A DNA stretch of 64,000 bases from Marinobacter caseinilyticus. GTDB taxonomy: Bacteria > Pseudomonadota > Gammaproteobacteria > Pseudomonadales > Oleiphilaceae. Numbering within the stretch: position 1 is the stretch's first letter; every line of letters begins with the position of its first letter. This document shows, in pieces, positions 45,784 through 56,572 of the stretch. Below the pieces are notes generated by a model. The model ran no database searches. It was not told the DNA's origin and was given only the letters and a program-made list of their open reading frames with translations. Made by a program: the position numbers and the translations under genes. The DNA lies in the NCBI RefSeq assembly GCF_011074955.1, contig NZ_WUQJ01000006.1:62001-126000 (forward strand). The letters run 5' to 3'.

Positions 45784-46542
45784 CTAGCGAGTGGAGATCG
45801 TCATACTGGAGTCAGGGTGAAAACGAATATCGTGGAAACTGATATTGCCCATAGGCGCTCCCTGTCCAGCCTGTACCCGAATATTGTCCATGCGGATTGC
45901 TTCAATGCGGTCCGGCAATGCGAATTTAAGCCCACCATTTTCAAGAAGCTCAAATCGCAGCTTGCTCTTACTGTAGTGAACACCCGACACAGTAACGTCC
46001 GATTCCAGGAAACCTAAAACCGGGGAAAAAGTATCCGCAACCAGCTTTAGCCCCTCTAAAACATCCGCATCCTCTAACAACTCCCCTCTCGCTTGACTAT
46101 TACGAGCATCCATTGCCATGCGATCAACCACAGCAATGCGGTCCAGGAACGCATCCGAACCTTGCGCGGAAATTTTTGCCATGTCCCCATCCGTCATGGG
46201 GGTAAGCCCTACCTGCCCTTCTCTTTCGTACAATTGGCTGGCGTCGGATGAACGCTCGGTCGTGGGCGCGCTGGTTGAAGCAAAAGAAAGCAAAGGCTGG
46301 AACGGCAGCGCTACAACCGCAACCAAGGCAGCCGCGCCGCGATAACGTGACTGATGCTTGAGTACACGGTCCCGTTCTTTCTCAGATACCCACCCTGCCT
46401 GGACGAGCACTTCACCAAGCCTTTGCCCTGTCTCACGTTGCAAGGCCAGACCCTGCTCCAACTGGGATTCGGTGAGGTATCCCCGATTAACCAATAGACG
46501 CCCGAGGCAAGATTTTTCCTGATGACCCTGACTGATATTCAC
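45784..46542 (-). CDS. MshEN-domain membrane protein, predicted c-di-GMP binder without ATPase
   Basis: A 252-residue protein. Residues 12-35 (CLGRLLVNRGYLTESQ...) and 41-64 (RLGEVLVQAGWVSEKE...) are two 24-residue repeats separated by exactly five residues (RETGQ). This is the layout of the MshEN c-di-GMP-binding domain, RLGxxLLxxGLLxxxxLxxxLxxQ; the first repeat has Cys for the leading Arg. A hydrophobic segment follows (about 69-88, AAALVAVVALPFQPLLSFAS), then an Ala/Ser linker, PMTDGDMAKISAQGSD, and a beta-rich end. No ATPase domain is present. I use GTG at 46540-46542 with TGGAGA upstream; the frame is open to 46596. It converges on flgN. Confidence 0.75.
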   Translation of the reverse strand: MNISQGHQEKSCLGRLLVNRGYLTESQLEQGLALQRETGQRLGEVLVQAGWVSEKERDRVLKHQSRYRGAAALVAVVALPFQPLLSFASTSAPTTERSSDASQLYEREGQVGLTPMTDGDMAKISAQGSDAFLDRIAVVDRMAMDARNSQARGELLEDADVLEGLKLVADTFSPVLGFLESDVTVSGVHYSKSKLRFELLENGGLKFALPDRIEAIRMDNIRVQAGQGAPMGNISFHDIRFHPDSSMTISTR

Positions 46543-46877
46543 TGTTTTTCTCCACTGATTAACAGCAATTTCACCGCACTTCGCCGACCGGCGCATGATT
46601 CAACTTATTGTCAATCATGGCGTGTCCGCCGCCAGGGTGTACAGAAACGGTTCGCGCTATTCCGTAACATCCGATTGCAGGACAATTCCTAACAGAATTG
46701 AAAGCCCGCTAGGTTACGATGTATGTCAAACTACGCTTTGTATGTAATGCTAGGCGACGCCGCTGTGCTTGTCGGTTACCGGGCACATCGACCGGGCCAG
46801 ACGTTGAGGCACGAGGCCCAGCATCCACCGTGACTGAGCAGGCATCAATCACCGAATGACACTATGAGGCAAATGCT
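46543..46877. other. Intergenic region upstream of ppiA
   Basis: About 335 bases between two divergent genes. I see no gene or hairpin of note; it presumably carries both promoters. Confidence 0.5.
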
Positions 46878-47507
46878 TTGAAGACCCGCAAAACGCACAA
46901 TGACGTAAAACATCGCCAAACTGTGACCAACCTTATTCTTGCAGGCTTGGTGAGTTTACTATTTACATCCAGTGCCATCGCCGACAACACCACACCAGTA
47001 ACCGACGCATCTCTCCCGAAAGTCGCAATTCTGACGACTGAAGGCGAAATGGAACTGCTTCTGCGGCCAGACTTGGCGCCGGAAACCGTAAAGAACTTCC
47101 TGGCGTACGTTGATGCCGGCTTTTACGATGGCACGGTCTTCCATCGGGTCATTCCCGGCTTCATGATTCAAGGCGGTGGTTATGACCGCCGACTCTCCAA
47201 AAAACAGACCGGCGCCCCCGTAAAAAACGAAGCAAAGCCGACCGCCAAAAACCTGAGAGGCTCCGTCGCCATGGCACGGACTTCCGATCCGGATTCAGCC
47301 ACCTCCCAGTTCTTTATTAATATCGTTGATAACGCCTTTTTAAACGCTGGCGTCAGGGGCCCTGGATATACCGTATTTGGCAAAATCTCAGCCGGAATGG
47401 GTGTGGTGGATGCCATTGCCAATCAGGCGACAACTCGGCAAAAAGGGATGGCGGACGTGCCAGTCGAATCCGTTGTTATAAAAAGCATCCGTCGACTGGA
47501 CGAGTGA
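46878..47507 (+). CDS. ppiA: Periplasmic peptidyl-prolyl cis-trans isomerase (cyclophilin)
   Basis: A 209-residue cyclophilin-type isomerase that speeds proline isomerisation during protein folding. The signal peptide (VTNLILAGLVSLLFTSSAIA) indicates the periplasm. The catalytic region YDGTVFHRVIPGFMIQGGG is complete, and VAMARTSDPDSATSQFFIN and YTVFGKISAGMGVVDAI are the usual later blocks. The start is TTG with GAGG upstream. mnmC starts four bases after its stop, so they may share a transcript. Confidence 0.94.
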   Translation: MKTRKTHNDVKHRQTVTNLILAGLVSLLFTSSAIADNTTPVTDASLPKVAILTTEGEMELLLRPDLAPETVKNFLAYVDAGFYDGTVFHRVIPGFMIQGGGYDRRLSKKQTGAPVKNEAKPTAKNLRGSVAMARTSDPDSATSQFFINIVDNAFLNAGVRGPGYTVFGKISAGMGVVDAIANQATTRQKGMADVPVESVVIKSIRRLDE

Positions 47508-47511
47508 CTCC

Positions 47512-49416
47512 ATGCAAACGACAGAGGCCAGCACCCCACCCGCTGTCAGCCCAGCCGATATAAAGTGGCAGAACGGACACCCGGTATCTGAAGGTTTTGG
47601 CGATATTTATCTGAGCCACGGAGACGGGCTGGTTGAAGCCCGGCAAATCTTTCTGACTCAAAACAATATCTCGAGACGATTTCAAACCGTTGGAGCCGGT
47701 GAATCATGCGTTATTGCGGAGGCAGGCTTTGGCATTGGATTGAATTTTCTGGCGGCATGGCAAGCGTGGCAGCAAACGCGTACCCCCGAGGGGGCCGTGT
47801 TGCATTTCATTTCCACTGAACGTTACCCCGTCAGCCACCAGGACCTGAGTCTGATCCTATGCCGGTGGCCTGAACTCCAGCCGCTCGTCGACCAGCTACT
47901 CGCCCACTATCCGCCCGCGGTTTCGGGCTTACATCGCCGACAATTCGATGGTGGGCAGGTCAGACTGACACTTTATTTCGGTGATACCCTACCGGCGTTG
48001 GATGACATGGTCTTCCGAGCGGATGCGTGGTTTCTAACTGGCCGTGCAGCTGTCCAAAACCACGGCTGGTGGGGCCCGGAACTTGCCGACACCCTGTCGC
48101 TTCACAGCAATAAGGGTTGCACCCTGGTGGCAGACTCTTTACCGGCGGCCGATACATTGGCCGCACTGGCAAGCGCCGGGTTTGAAACCCAGCCGACTTC
48201 GTCGCATCAGAAGGCAACTGGGACACTCGTGGCAGACTGGCGTCCACGCCAGCAAGGGAGCGCGGATGAAGCCGCTCCACCGTCCAGATCAGTGACCGTC
48301 ATAGGCGCAGGTGTCGGTGGCTCGCTATTGGCACGAAATCTGGCTGAACGAGGCTGGAGCGTTACAGTCCTGGATCGCGCTAATTCTCCGGGGAGCGGCG
48401 CCTCTGGCAACAGTCAGGGAGCGCTCTACGTCAAACTTGGCGTAGATTTCAACCATCAAACCAAGCTCGCTCTTTCATCGCTGCTCTACAGTCAACATTT
48501 CTACACCGAGCATGCCTCCACAGACTGGCATCAGACTGGCTTGTTGCAATTGGCCTGGAATCCACAGGAAGCGGACCGCCAGGCACGGTTTTGTGAACGC
48601 AATAACTACCCCGAATGTGTTGTCAGACCCGTCGACTGCCAGGAAGCAGGCGTACTGACCGGTAGTCAGGTTAAGTCTGGCGGACTTTGGTTTGAAGGCG
48701 GCGGTTGGCTGCAGCCCAAAGCCCTGTGTCAGCAAATGCTGAACCACCCGAATATTCAATGTCACTTTGGGTTTCAGGTCACTCGCATCATGCCCTGCAA
48801 CGGGCGCTGGCATATTTCCGGACAGGACAGTCCGGAATGGGCGTGCGAGCGACTGGTGTTGTGTGCAGGTGATCAGACACCGGTGATATTGTCGGCGTTC
48901 GCGGATTTTCGCTTCAAAAGAATACGTGGCCAAGTCACACAATTACCGGCGTTCAGTTTGCAGTCGCCAAAGGCGGTTGTCTGTGGACCCTGCTACGTCA
49001 ACCCAGCTCACGCCGGATACAGTTTAACGGGTGCGAGCTTTGACCTGCACGACCCTTGCCCGGACATCAAACTGAAAAGCCACGCCGACAACCTTGATCA
49101 GCTTGAGTCCATACTTCCCGACATCTGGACAACGGAGAAACCTTGTCCCGAGTCGTTGGATGGTCGTGTTGCTTTTCGTTGCACCACCCACGACTACCAA
49201 CCAGCGGTGGGCGCATTGACCGACCAGGGAGGTCAGACTCTGGAAGGCATAGATATGCTGACGGGCCTTGGCAGTAAAGGGCTCACCTACGCCCCTCTAC
49301 TGGCGGAATACCTGGCCGACGAAATTAGCGGCCAGCCGCGAGCATTACCCAGGTCACTCATTACCCGACTGCTTCCAGATCGCTGCCGGGTACCGGCACA
49401 AAGGCAAAGCGCGTAA
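47512..49416 (+). CDS. mnmC: Bifunctional tRNA 5-methylaminomethyl-2-thiouridine biosynthesis protein MnmC
   Basis: A 634-residue bifunctional enzyme finishing the mnm5s2U modification at wobble position 34. The N-terminal methyltransferase (about 1-245) contains CVIAEAGFGIGLNFLAAW and YPVSHQDLS. The C-terminal FAD oxidoreductase (about 260-630) starts VTVIGAGVGGSLLARNLAERG, then SGASGNSQGALYVKLG, and ends with the FAD-closing GIDMLTGLGSKGLTYAPLLAEYL. Both domains look intact, and length matches E. coli MnmC within normal variation. Confidence 0.95.
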   Translation: MQTTEASTPPAVSPADIKWQNGHPVSEGFGDIYLSHGDGLVEARQIFLTQNNISRRFQTVGAGESCVIAEAGFGIGLNFLAAWQAWQQTRTPEGAVLHFISTERYPVSHQDLSLILCRWPELQPLVDQLLAHYPPAVSGLHRRQFDGGQVRLTLYFGDTLPALDDMVFRADAWFLTGRAAVQNHGWWGPELADTLSLHSNKGCTLVADSLPAADTLAALASAGFETQPTSSHQKATGTLVADWRPRQQGSADEAAPPSRSVTVIGAGVGGSLLARNLAERGWSVTVLDRANSPGSGASGNSQGALYVKLGVDFNHQTKLALSSLLYSQHFYTEHASTDWHQTGLLQLAWNPQEADRQARFCERNNYPECVVRPVDCQEAGVLTGSQVKSGGLWFEGGGWLQPKALCQQMLNHPNIQCHFGFQVTRIMPCNGRWHISGQDSPEWACERLVLCAGDQTPVILSAFADFRFKRIRGQVTQLPAFSLQSPKAVVCGPCYVNPAHAGYSLTGASFDLHDPCPDIKLKSHADNLDQLESILPDIWTTEKPCPESLDGRVAFRCTTHDYQPAVGALTDQGGQTLEGIDMLTGLGSKGLTYAPLLAEYLADEISGQPRALPRSLITRLLPDRCRVPAQRQSA

Positions 49417-49489
49417 TCTCGAGTAAAATAGTTAAGTTTTTGGGTTGAAGGCCGATAACACAAGTACACCTGTGTAAGATGGAAAGTCT

Positions 49490-50122
49490 ATGCCGATATT
49501 TGTCAGTGAGCCGGGACGACCAATAGAAACCCGTATTCCCGAAGCCTTCCGTAGTTCTCGGGTCGATGCGATGGACAAGAGCACTGAGTCCCACGCACTG
49601 AACACACAGCGGCATGACGAGTCTGACGCCAGTTATTTGAACGCGCAGCAAGCCGCTGCGAGGCGGGCTTTTAGCGAGTACAGTGAACACATGGATTCCG
49701 GGCCGGAAGCCGAGCGCGCCTACCTGCCGGTTTCACGGTTATACACCCCCTCTCTGTTTACATTGCCCGCCACTGCAAGCATGAAAGAGGCGCTGGCGGA
49801 AATGGGCGAGCACGGTATCCATCACCTGGTCATTCTCGCCGAGGGCGCCGTGGCAGGCCTCATTGATTTGAGTTGGACGCTCACCTGGCTACACGACAGC
49901 CAGAAAAATGCAGCGGACCAGAGTTTTACCAATATTGAGCTGCCTTCGTTTCTGACGGCTACCCTTGAAACGGATGCCCATCAGCTCGCGCGACTGATGC
50001 TGGCTCATCGACTTGATGCCGCACTGGTGATGGACCATAACGGGGCGCCAGAGGGCATTGTGACAGTGACGGACTATCTTCGCCTGTACGCGAATGTCAG
50101 CCGCAAGGAGGGTAGCGTTTAA
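49490..50122 (+). CDS. CBS-domain protein
   Basis: A 210-residue cytosolic protein with a disordered N-terminus (about 1-75) and a CBS pair. The first repeat runs around 80-130 (LYTPSLFTLPATASMKEALAE, GIHHLVILAEGAVAGLIDLS), the second around 150-200 (TATLETDAHQLARLMLAHRL, ALVMDHNGAPEGIVTVTDYLRLY). Such pairs often bind adenine nucleotides or c-di-AMP, but no effector domain is attached. Similar stand-alone CBS proteins are found in Pseudomonas and relatives. Its role is unknown. It converges with the large lipoprotein gene. Confidence 0.85.
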   Translation: MPIFVSEPGRPIETRIPEAFRSSRVDAMDKSTESHALNTQRHDESDASYLNAQQAAARRAFSEYSEHMDSGPEAERAYLPVSRLYTPSLFTLPATASMKEALAEMGEHGIHHLVILAEGAVAGLIDLSWTLTWLHDSQKNAADQSFTNIELPSFLTATLETDAHQLARLMLAHRLDAALVMDHNGAPEGIVTVTDYLRLYANVSRKEGSV

Positions 50123-50177
50123 GACGCTCTTCGTGGCCTGTGCGTATTCACGACCAGGCTCCATCAAGCGTCGGAGC

Positions 50178-53096
50178 TCACGGGTTTAACAAACGACCGG
50201 AACCGCTAAACACAGACAAATACCATAACTGGCCATCCGGTTGATCTTGCTCAATCAATGCGATGAATTTCTCATTTCGGTACTGAGTCAGCGCAATGAC
50301 GCGTGAACCTGGCTTCTCACTTTGTGTTCGCCACAGTTCCTCCAACCCAGGCACTTCAACCAATTCATCGCTGAACGTTGCCTCAGCGTCTGGTGTTTCT
50401 CTCACTTGACGTCCAACGCGGGCAATGATCGCGTGACTGCCGTTCGAAGCAACAGCATCGTTGGCAACAAAGTCACCTTCGGTGAATCCCGCTGAGATGA
50501 TATCCGACTCGAAAGCCGTGACAGTAGAAAATCCGTCCTGGGCATTATCGTCGATATCGTTCAGGGTCAAGGCACCGGACAATACCGCCGGAATCGAATA
50601 GTTCAGGATCGAGGCAGCCGCACTGTTCAGCCGTTGTGACCGCAACGTCAAATCATTCACCGAAAACCGGCTGACAATGCCAAAACGTCGGTATTCATCC
50701 GGTTTTACGGCAATCCATATCTGACCATCGGCCAACAATGCATCGGTGACAAGATCCTCTGCATTGGTTCCCCGCTGTCTAACCGTAATCGCTTCGGTTG
50801 CACTGGAGGCGTTGTAAAAAAAGTAGTCTTCACCACCCAATTGGGGCTCCCCTGCCACGGCTCCCCGACTACTGCCGATGAGAAATACACCCGTGCTTTG
50901 CGGGTCGAGCGAGTGCACCTTATCCGCAAGGCCAGAACCAACCTGGCGTGTCCAGGCAAGCGCTGGCAACAAGTTATCCTCCGACAATTCAGTGTCAATC
51001 CGTTGCACATAGGAGTCCAGATCTCCGGCGGATGTACTTTCAGGCCACGCACCGCTGGTTTCGCCTCCAATAAATACGTGACCAAACCGATCCAGAGCAA
51101 CGGCACGGGGAATATCATCTCCCGCCGTTCCGGATTGGAATTGCCATATTCGGGCATACCCGGCCACACTGGAATCGTAACGGAACAGCGCAGCAATGCT
51201 GTCAATGCCGCCAGCATTGGCAGCGGCAGGCAGCGCATCCTCAGTGCCAAAAGCAACGATCAGCTCTCGCACAATGACGGTGCTGTCATCGCCATCAATC
51301 GCTCTTTCCGAATACGATAAAACAGGAGGGTTGATCAGGTCAGTGGTCGTCCCGGCGATCAAGTAGGCATCCGCCAACTGACCCTGGCGATCATAAGCCA
51401 ATAATACGGGAGAGTTTGCCGGTACGTCCGGGCCACCACTGACATCTATGCCCGCGACTACCAACTGCCCATTAGCCGCAAAGGTCATGTCGGTCGGAAT
51501 AAATCCGTCCTGACTCTGTATCACCGATTCGGTTGTAAATTCATTGATACTAACGCGAAGCCCGCCATCGGCCTGCGCCGCATAAAAATCGCGACCGTCC
51601 TGATATCGTTGGTCAACCGCCACCACGATCACTTTATCCGCATCCAGAGGCAGCGCACTGCCATTTTGGGCCGACAAATAGAATGTTACTTCGTTTTCGG
51701 CCGCAACCGGTGTATCACCCACTGACGCCTCGGCGAACACCAACTCCTCAATACTCTGGTAGACATCGTCCTCCGGGCCTGGCAGATCCGGCTCGTTGAT
51801 TTTCTCAAGGATCTCAAAGTCCTCCACCGGCACTGCTGTCGTCCCTGTTCCATCCTTTAGCCGGACGCGGTACGACGCACCGTTATCCTCACGACCGATC
51901 AGTTTTGCGACATAAGGCCTTATTTCCCCGGCGTTGATGACATCGGTTTGGGCCCCGTCAGGCGTTTCAAATACCACAGACACTTCGTTATCAACGATGG
52001 ACATGGTCTGACGAACCACCGTATTGCCGGCCCCAAGCGCCGCGAGTCCCTCACGCACATCCGTCAACTCCAGACGGTAAGACTCAAGTTTTTCAGGACT
52101 GTCATCATCAACGACTTCCAGGCGAATAAAACACTCGGTGATGCCAGGCTCCAGAGTTATAACACCGCGTGTCAGGTTATTATTGTCGTCTGGCAGGTAT
52201 TCAAGGTAATCCGGCACCGGCAGTTGAGACGCGCTGTTACTGCCGAGCCCAACGATGTCTTGACCGATAATCGCCTTATCCCTGTTTTCAAATCCATTGG
52301 CGCACTTCTGATGCGGTGGCGCAATGTTGGCGCCAGCATCGCATTCGGTCGGGTCAAAATCCGACAGCAGCTCAAAAGCGACTTTGACCTTCGTCACCGA
52401 GGGCTGGTCCAGCAGAACGCGAACCAGAACGGGGTTGGTTGGTTTGGTGCGTGTCACAACACCGGAGACTGAGCCATCATCGTTGTATTGATCGGCCAGA
52501 TAAGTGTGCTCACCTTGAATTCTAGGGGGCTCCTCCTCCCCGGACTCGATCCGAGCCTTAGCTTCGGTCTCGGTAATACCAATATCTTCCGGTAACTGAC
52601 AGGTTCTGATCTGCCCTGCTTTGTCCGGTTTTTGGGCAGCGGAGGTGCCTTCACGAAACGATTCATCCGCACTGAGCGACAAAACATTCTCTTTTACATC
52701 GACATCAAACGGCCGCAAACCGACCAGGGTACCGTCTGTACCCAGCAAGGTGACATTTTCTGTTTTGCCCAGGTCACTGCGACCGCGGTTTCCTCCGGTG
52801 ATGCCTGGGATTCCACGCATGATGATGCCTTGCCGCGCATTATTGTTGATGGCTTCAAGGGCTAACCAGGAAGGTGCTTTCGTCAACGAGTAATCAAGAA
52901 CGTCTTCACCGCCATACGCACCAAAATTGTAATAGTACTCGACCCCCAGATACGCATTGGCGGCCGGCTGGCCCAGAATGGTGGGCTGATCCGGGTCTTT
53001 TTTGGTCTTACAGCCACTGAGGCTGGCGACACCCCAGGACGCAGCAATAACCAGGCAATAGCGGGCAAGGACAGACAAGGAGAGTTCGGCGCGCAT
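50178..53096 (-). CDS. Large lipoprotein with Ig-like, Calx-beta-like and beta-propeller-like regions
   Basis: A 972-residue protein. The N-terminal LVIAASWGVASLSGC is a lipoprotein signal. Next is a putative-Ig-type segment (GQPAANAYLGVEYYYNFGAYG, KAPSWLALEAINN), then two Calx-beta-like stretches (ITECFIRLEVVDDDSPEKLES; VGDTPVAAENEVTFYLS). The C-terminal half has propeller-like repeats such as QDGFIPTDMTFAANGQLVVAG and VALDRFGHVFIGGETSGAWP. The domain mixture suggests a surface or periplasmic scaffold; it has no enzymatic motif. I start at ATG 53096; an ATG four codons upstream also exists. Its promoter region holds a perfect 7-base inverted repeat. Confidence 0.75.
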   Translation of the reverse strand: MRAELSLSVLARYCLVIAASWGVASLSGCKTKKDPDQPTILGQPAANAYLGVEYYYNFGAYGGEDVLDYSLTKAPSWLALEAINNNARQGIIMRGIPGITGGNRGRSDLGKTENVTLLGTDGTLVGLRPFDVDVKENVLSLSADESFREGTSAAQKPDKAGQIRTCQLPEDIGITETEAKARIESGEEEPPRIQGEHTYLADQYNDDGSVSGVVTRTKPTNPVLVRVLLDQPSVTKVKVAFELLSDFDPTECDAGANIAPPHQKCANGFENRDKAIIGQDIVGLGSNSASQLPVPDYLEYLPDDNNNLTRGVITLEPGITECFIRLEVVDDDSPEKLESYRLELTDVREGLAALGAGNTVVRQTMSIVDNEVSVVFETPDGAQTDVINAGEIRPYVAKLIGREDNGASYRVRLKDGTGTTAVPVEDFEILEKINEPDLPGPEDDVYQSIEELVFAEASVGDTPVAAENEVTFYLSAQNGSALPLDADKVIVVAVDQRYQDGRDFYAAQADGGLRVSINEFTTESVIQSQDGFIPTDMTFAANGQLVVAGIDVSGGPDVPANSPVLLAYDRQGQLADAYLIAGTTTDLINPPVLSYSERAIDGDDSTVIVRELIVAFGTEDALPAAANAGGIDSIAALFRYDSSVAGYARIWQFQSGTAGDDIPRAVALDRFGHVFIGGETSGAWPESTSAGDLDSYVQRIDTELSEDNLLPALAWTRQVGSGLADKVHSLDPQSTGVFLIGSSRGAVAGEPQLGGEDYFFYNASSATEAITVRQRGTNAEDLVTDALLADGQIWIAVKPDEYRRFGIVSRFSVNDLTLRSQRLNSAAASILNYSIPAVLSGALTLNDIDDNAQDGFSTVTAFESDIISAGFTEGDFVANDAVASNGSHAIIARVGRQVRETPDAEATFSDELVEVPGLEELWRTQSEKPGSRVIALTQYRNEKFIALIEQDQPDGQLWYLSVFSGSGRLLNP

Positions 53097-53130
53097 GCAA
53101 AAATCCATTTCAAAATTTATTGTTATGGAT

Positions 53131-53149
53131 ACGGTGTCTTACACACCGT
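53131..53149. repeat. Inverted repeat upstream of the large lipoprotein gene
   Basis: ACGGTGT (53131-53137) and ACACCGT (53143-53149) form a perfect 7-base inverted repeat with a 5-base spacer, 35 bases before the gene's start. It could be an operator or a weak hairpin behind ligA; no T-run follows. Confidence 0.6.
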
Positions 53150-53248
53150 TACAGAACACGCCCATAGTAATCAATTTAGCCTGATGGCTACCTGCGCCAG
53201 TTCTCAGATTCACGCTGCGAGGCAGTCCAAAGGCCCCCTGGGCCGTCA

Positions 53249-55348
<2,100 letters not shown>

Positions 55349-56455
55349 TCACACTCGCTGAGAGTGCTGAGAGTGCCGCTTTCTCTCATATTCCCTGATT
55401 CTTTGCCGACAATGCTCAACGGTTTGCGGCGTCATGACGCTTCGCCGTTCATCTTTTAATTCGCCACCGAGATTGCGAACCACACACTGAGCAGTTTCAT
55501 GCATAAAGTCGAACGCCTGCATAGCGTTGGACGGGCCCGGCATGCTCATGAAAAAACTGATACCCGGCGTCGACATTGTCGCCATGTCCCGCGGCCGGAA
55601 GGTGCCCGGTTCAACGGCGTTGGCGACACTGAATTGTACCGGACTGTTGGTATCAACTCCTTCATGACGATGGTAAATGTCCATATCGCCGTGTTCGAGA
55701 CCGCAAGCCTCGAACAGCTTTTTCAGGGCAGGCCCTGCAAACGCCTGGTCAGGTTTGGACAACACATTAATGACAATGACTTCCTGGGCATCCGGTCGAT
55801 TCGCGCCCGCGACCGGTTGACTCGATTTACGCTTCGGCGCGGCACGGCGAGCCGTGTCCTCTTCCACCTCGGATGTAACGATCGGCGGCGCTTGATCGTC
55901 GTCGTTTTTGTCATCCGAGCGGTCATCGGTCGTATCCACGTCTGCTTCGGAATCGTCAGACGGGTTCACCGTGCGGGCCTGGCTCAGTGTCTCGTCATTA
56001 ACGTCCGGCTCGTCGTCAATTGCACTCCAGCCCGACTCACCGGTCGCCTGCTCCCACTTATCCGCGCCCGACAGTTCATCGGGCTGAGTCGTCTGATCAG
56101 ACGCTTTGACGGATGCCGGCTCAGTTTCCGAAGCCTGTGGCTCAGCCTTGACAGGCCGTGACGACACAATGGGGCGCGTTGGTTTGGGCTCCGGGTTGGC
56201 AAAGCGGCTGCGTCCGGATTTTTTCAGGTAACCTCGCTCCTGAAGCGTGTCCCGGGTAATGGGTCGGGCACCGCCATTGGGTAGTTCCGGGTTGAATGCG
56301 TCGTCCAGTGGCGACTCCTTCAGTTCGTCGGCGCCCATGCCCGATGATATCGCCATTGCGTCTTTTCGTGCACGCCGCATGCGGCGAATGCCATCAATTA
56401 CAATGCCCAAAATCACCAGGGTACCTATGGCAATTAACCATTCCCTAAGAGACAT
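55349..56455 (-). CDS. zipA: Cell division protein ZipA
   Basis: A 368-residue bitopic division protein. The N-terminal helix MSLREWLIAIGTLVILGIVI anchors it; a long acidic, Pro/Asp-rich linker (about 60-225) follows; the FtsZ-binding domain (about 230-365) has VIVINVLSKPDQAFAGPAL, MDIYHRHEG, and FFMSMPGPSNAMQAFDFM. It tethers FtsZ to the membrane. It follows smc, with a gap of about 118 bases. Confidence 0.94.
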   Translation of the reverse strand: MSLREWLIAIGTLVILGIVIDGIRRMRRARKDAMAISSGMGADELKESPLDDAFNPELPNGGARPITRDTLQERGYLKKSGRSRFANPEPKPTRPIVSSRPVKAEPQASETEPASVKASDQTTQPDELSGADKWEQATGESGWSAIDDEPDVNDETLSQARTVNPSDDSEADVDTTDDRSDDKNDDDQAPPIVTSEVEEDTARRAAPKRKSSQPVAGANRPDAQEVIVINVLSKPDQAFAGPALKKLFEACGLEHGDMDIYHRHEGVDTNSPVQFSVANAVEPGTFRPRDMATMSTPGISFFMSMPGPSNAMQAFDFMHETAQCVVRNLGGELKDERRSVMTPQTVEHCRQRIREYERKRHSQHSQRV

Positions 56456-56572
56456 AATCATGCAGTCCTGTGTGCGAATCGCGTAACGTCGTTACTCTAT
56501 TCAATGCCGCTTCCGAATACAACGCGGCCCAGCGTAACATGGCCTTTTTGTCACTTTTTAAGTGTTTGATCT

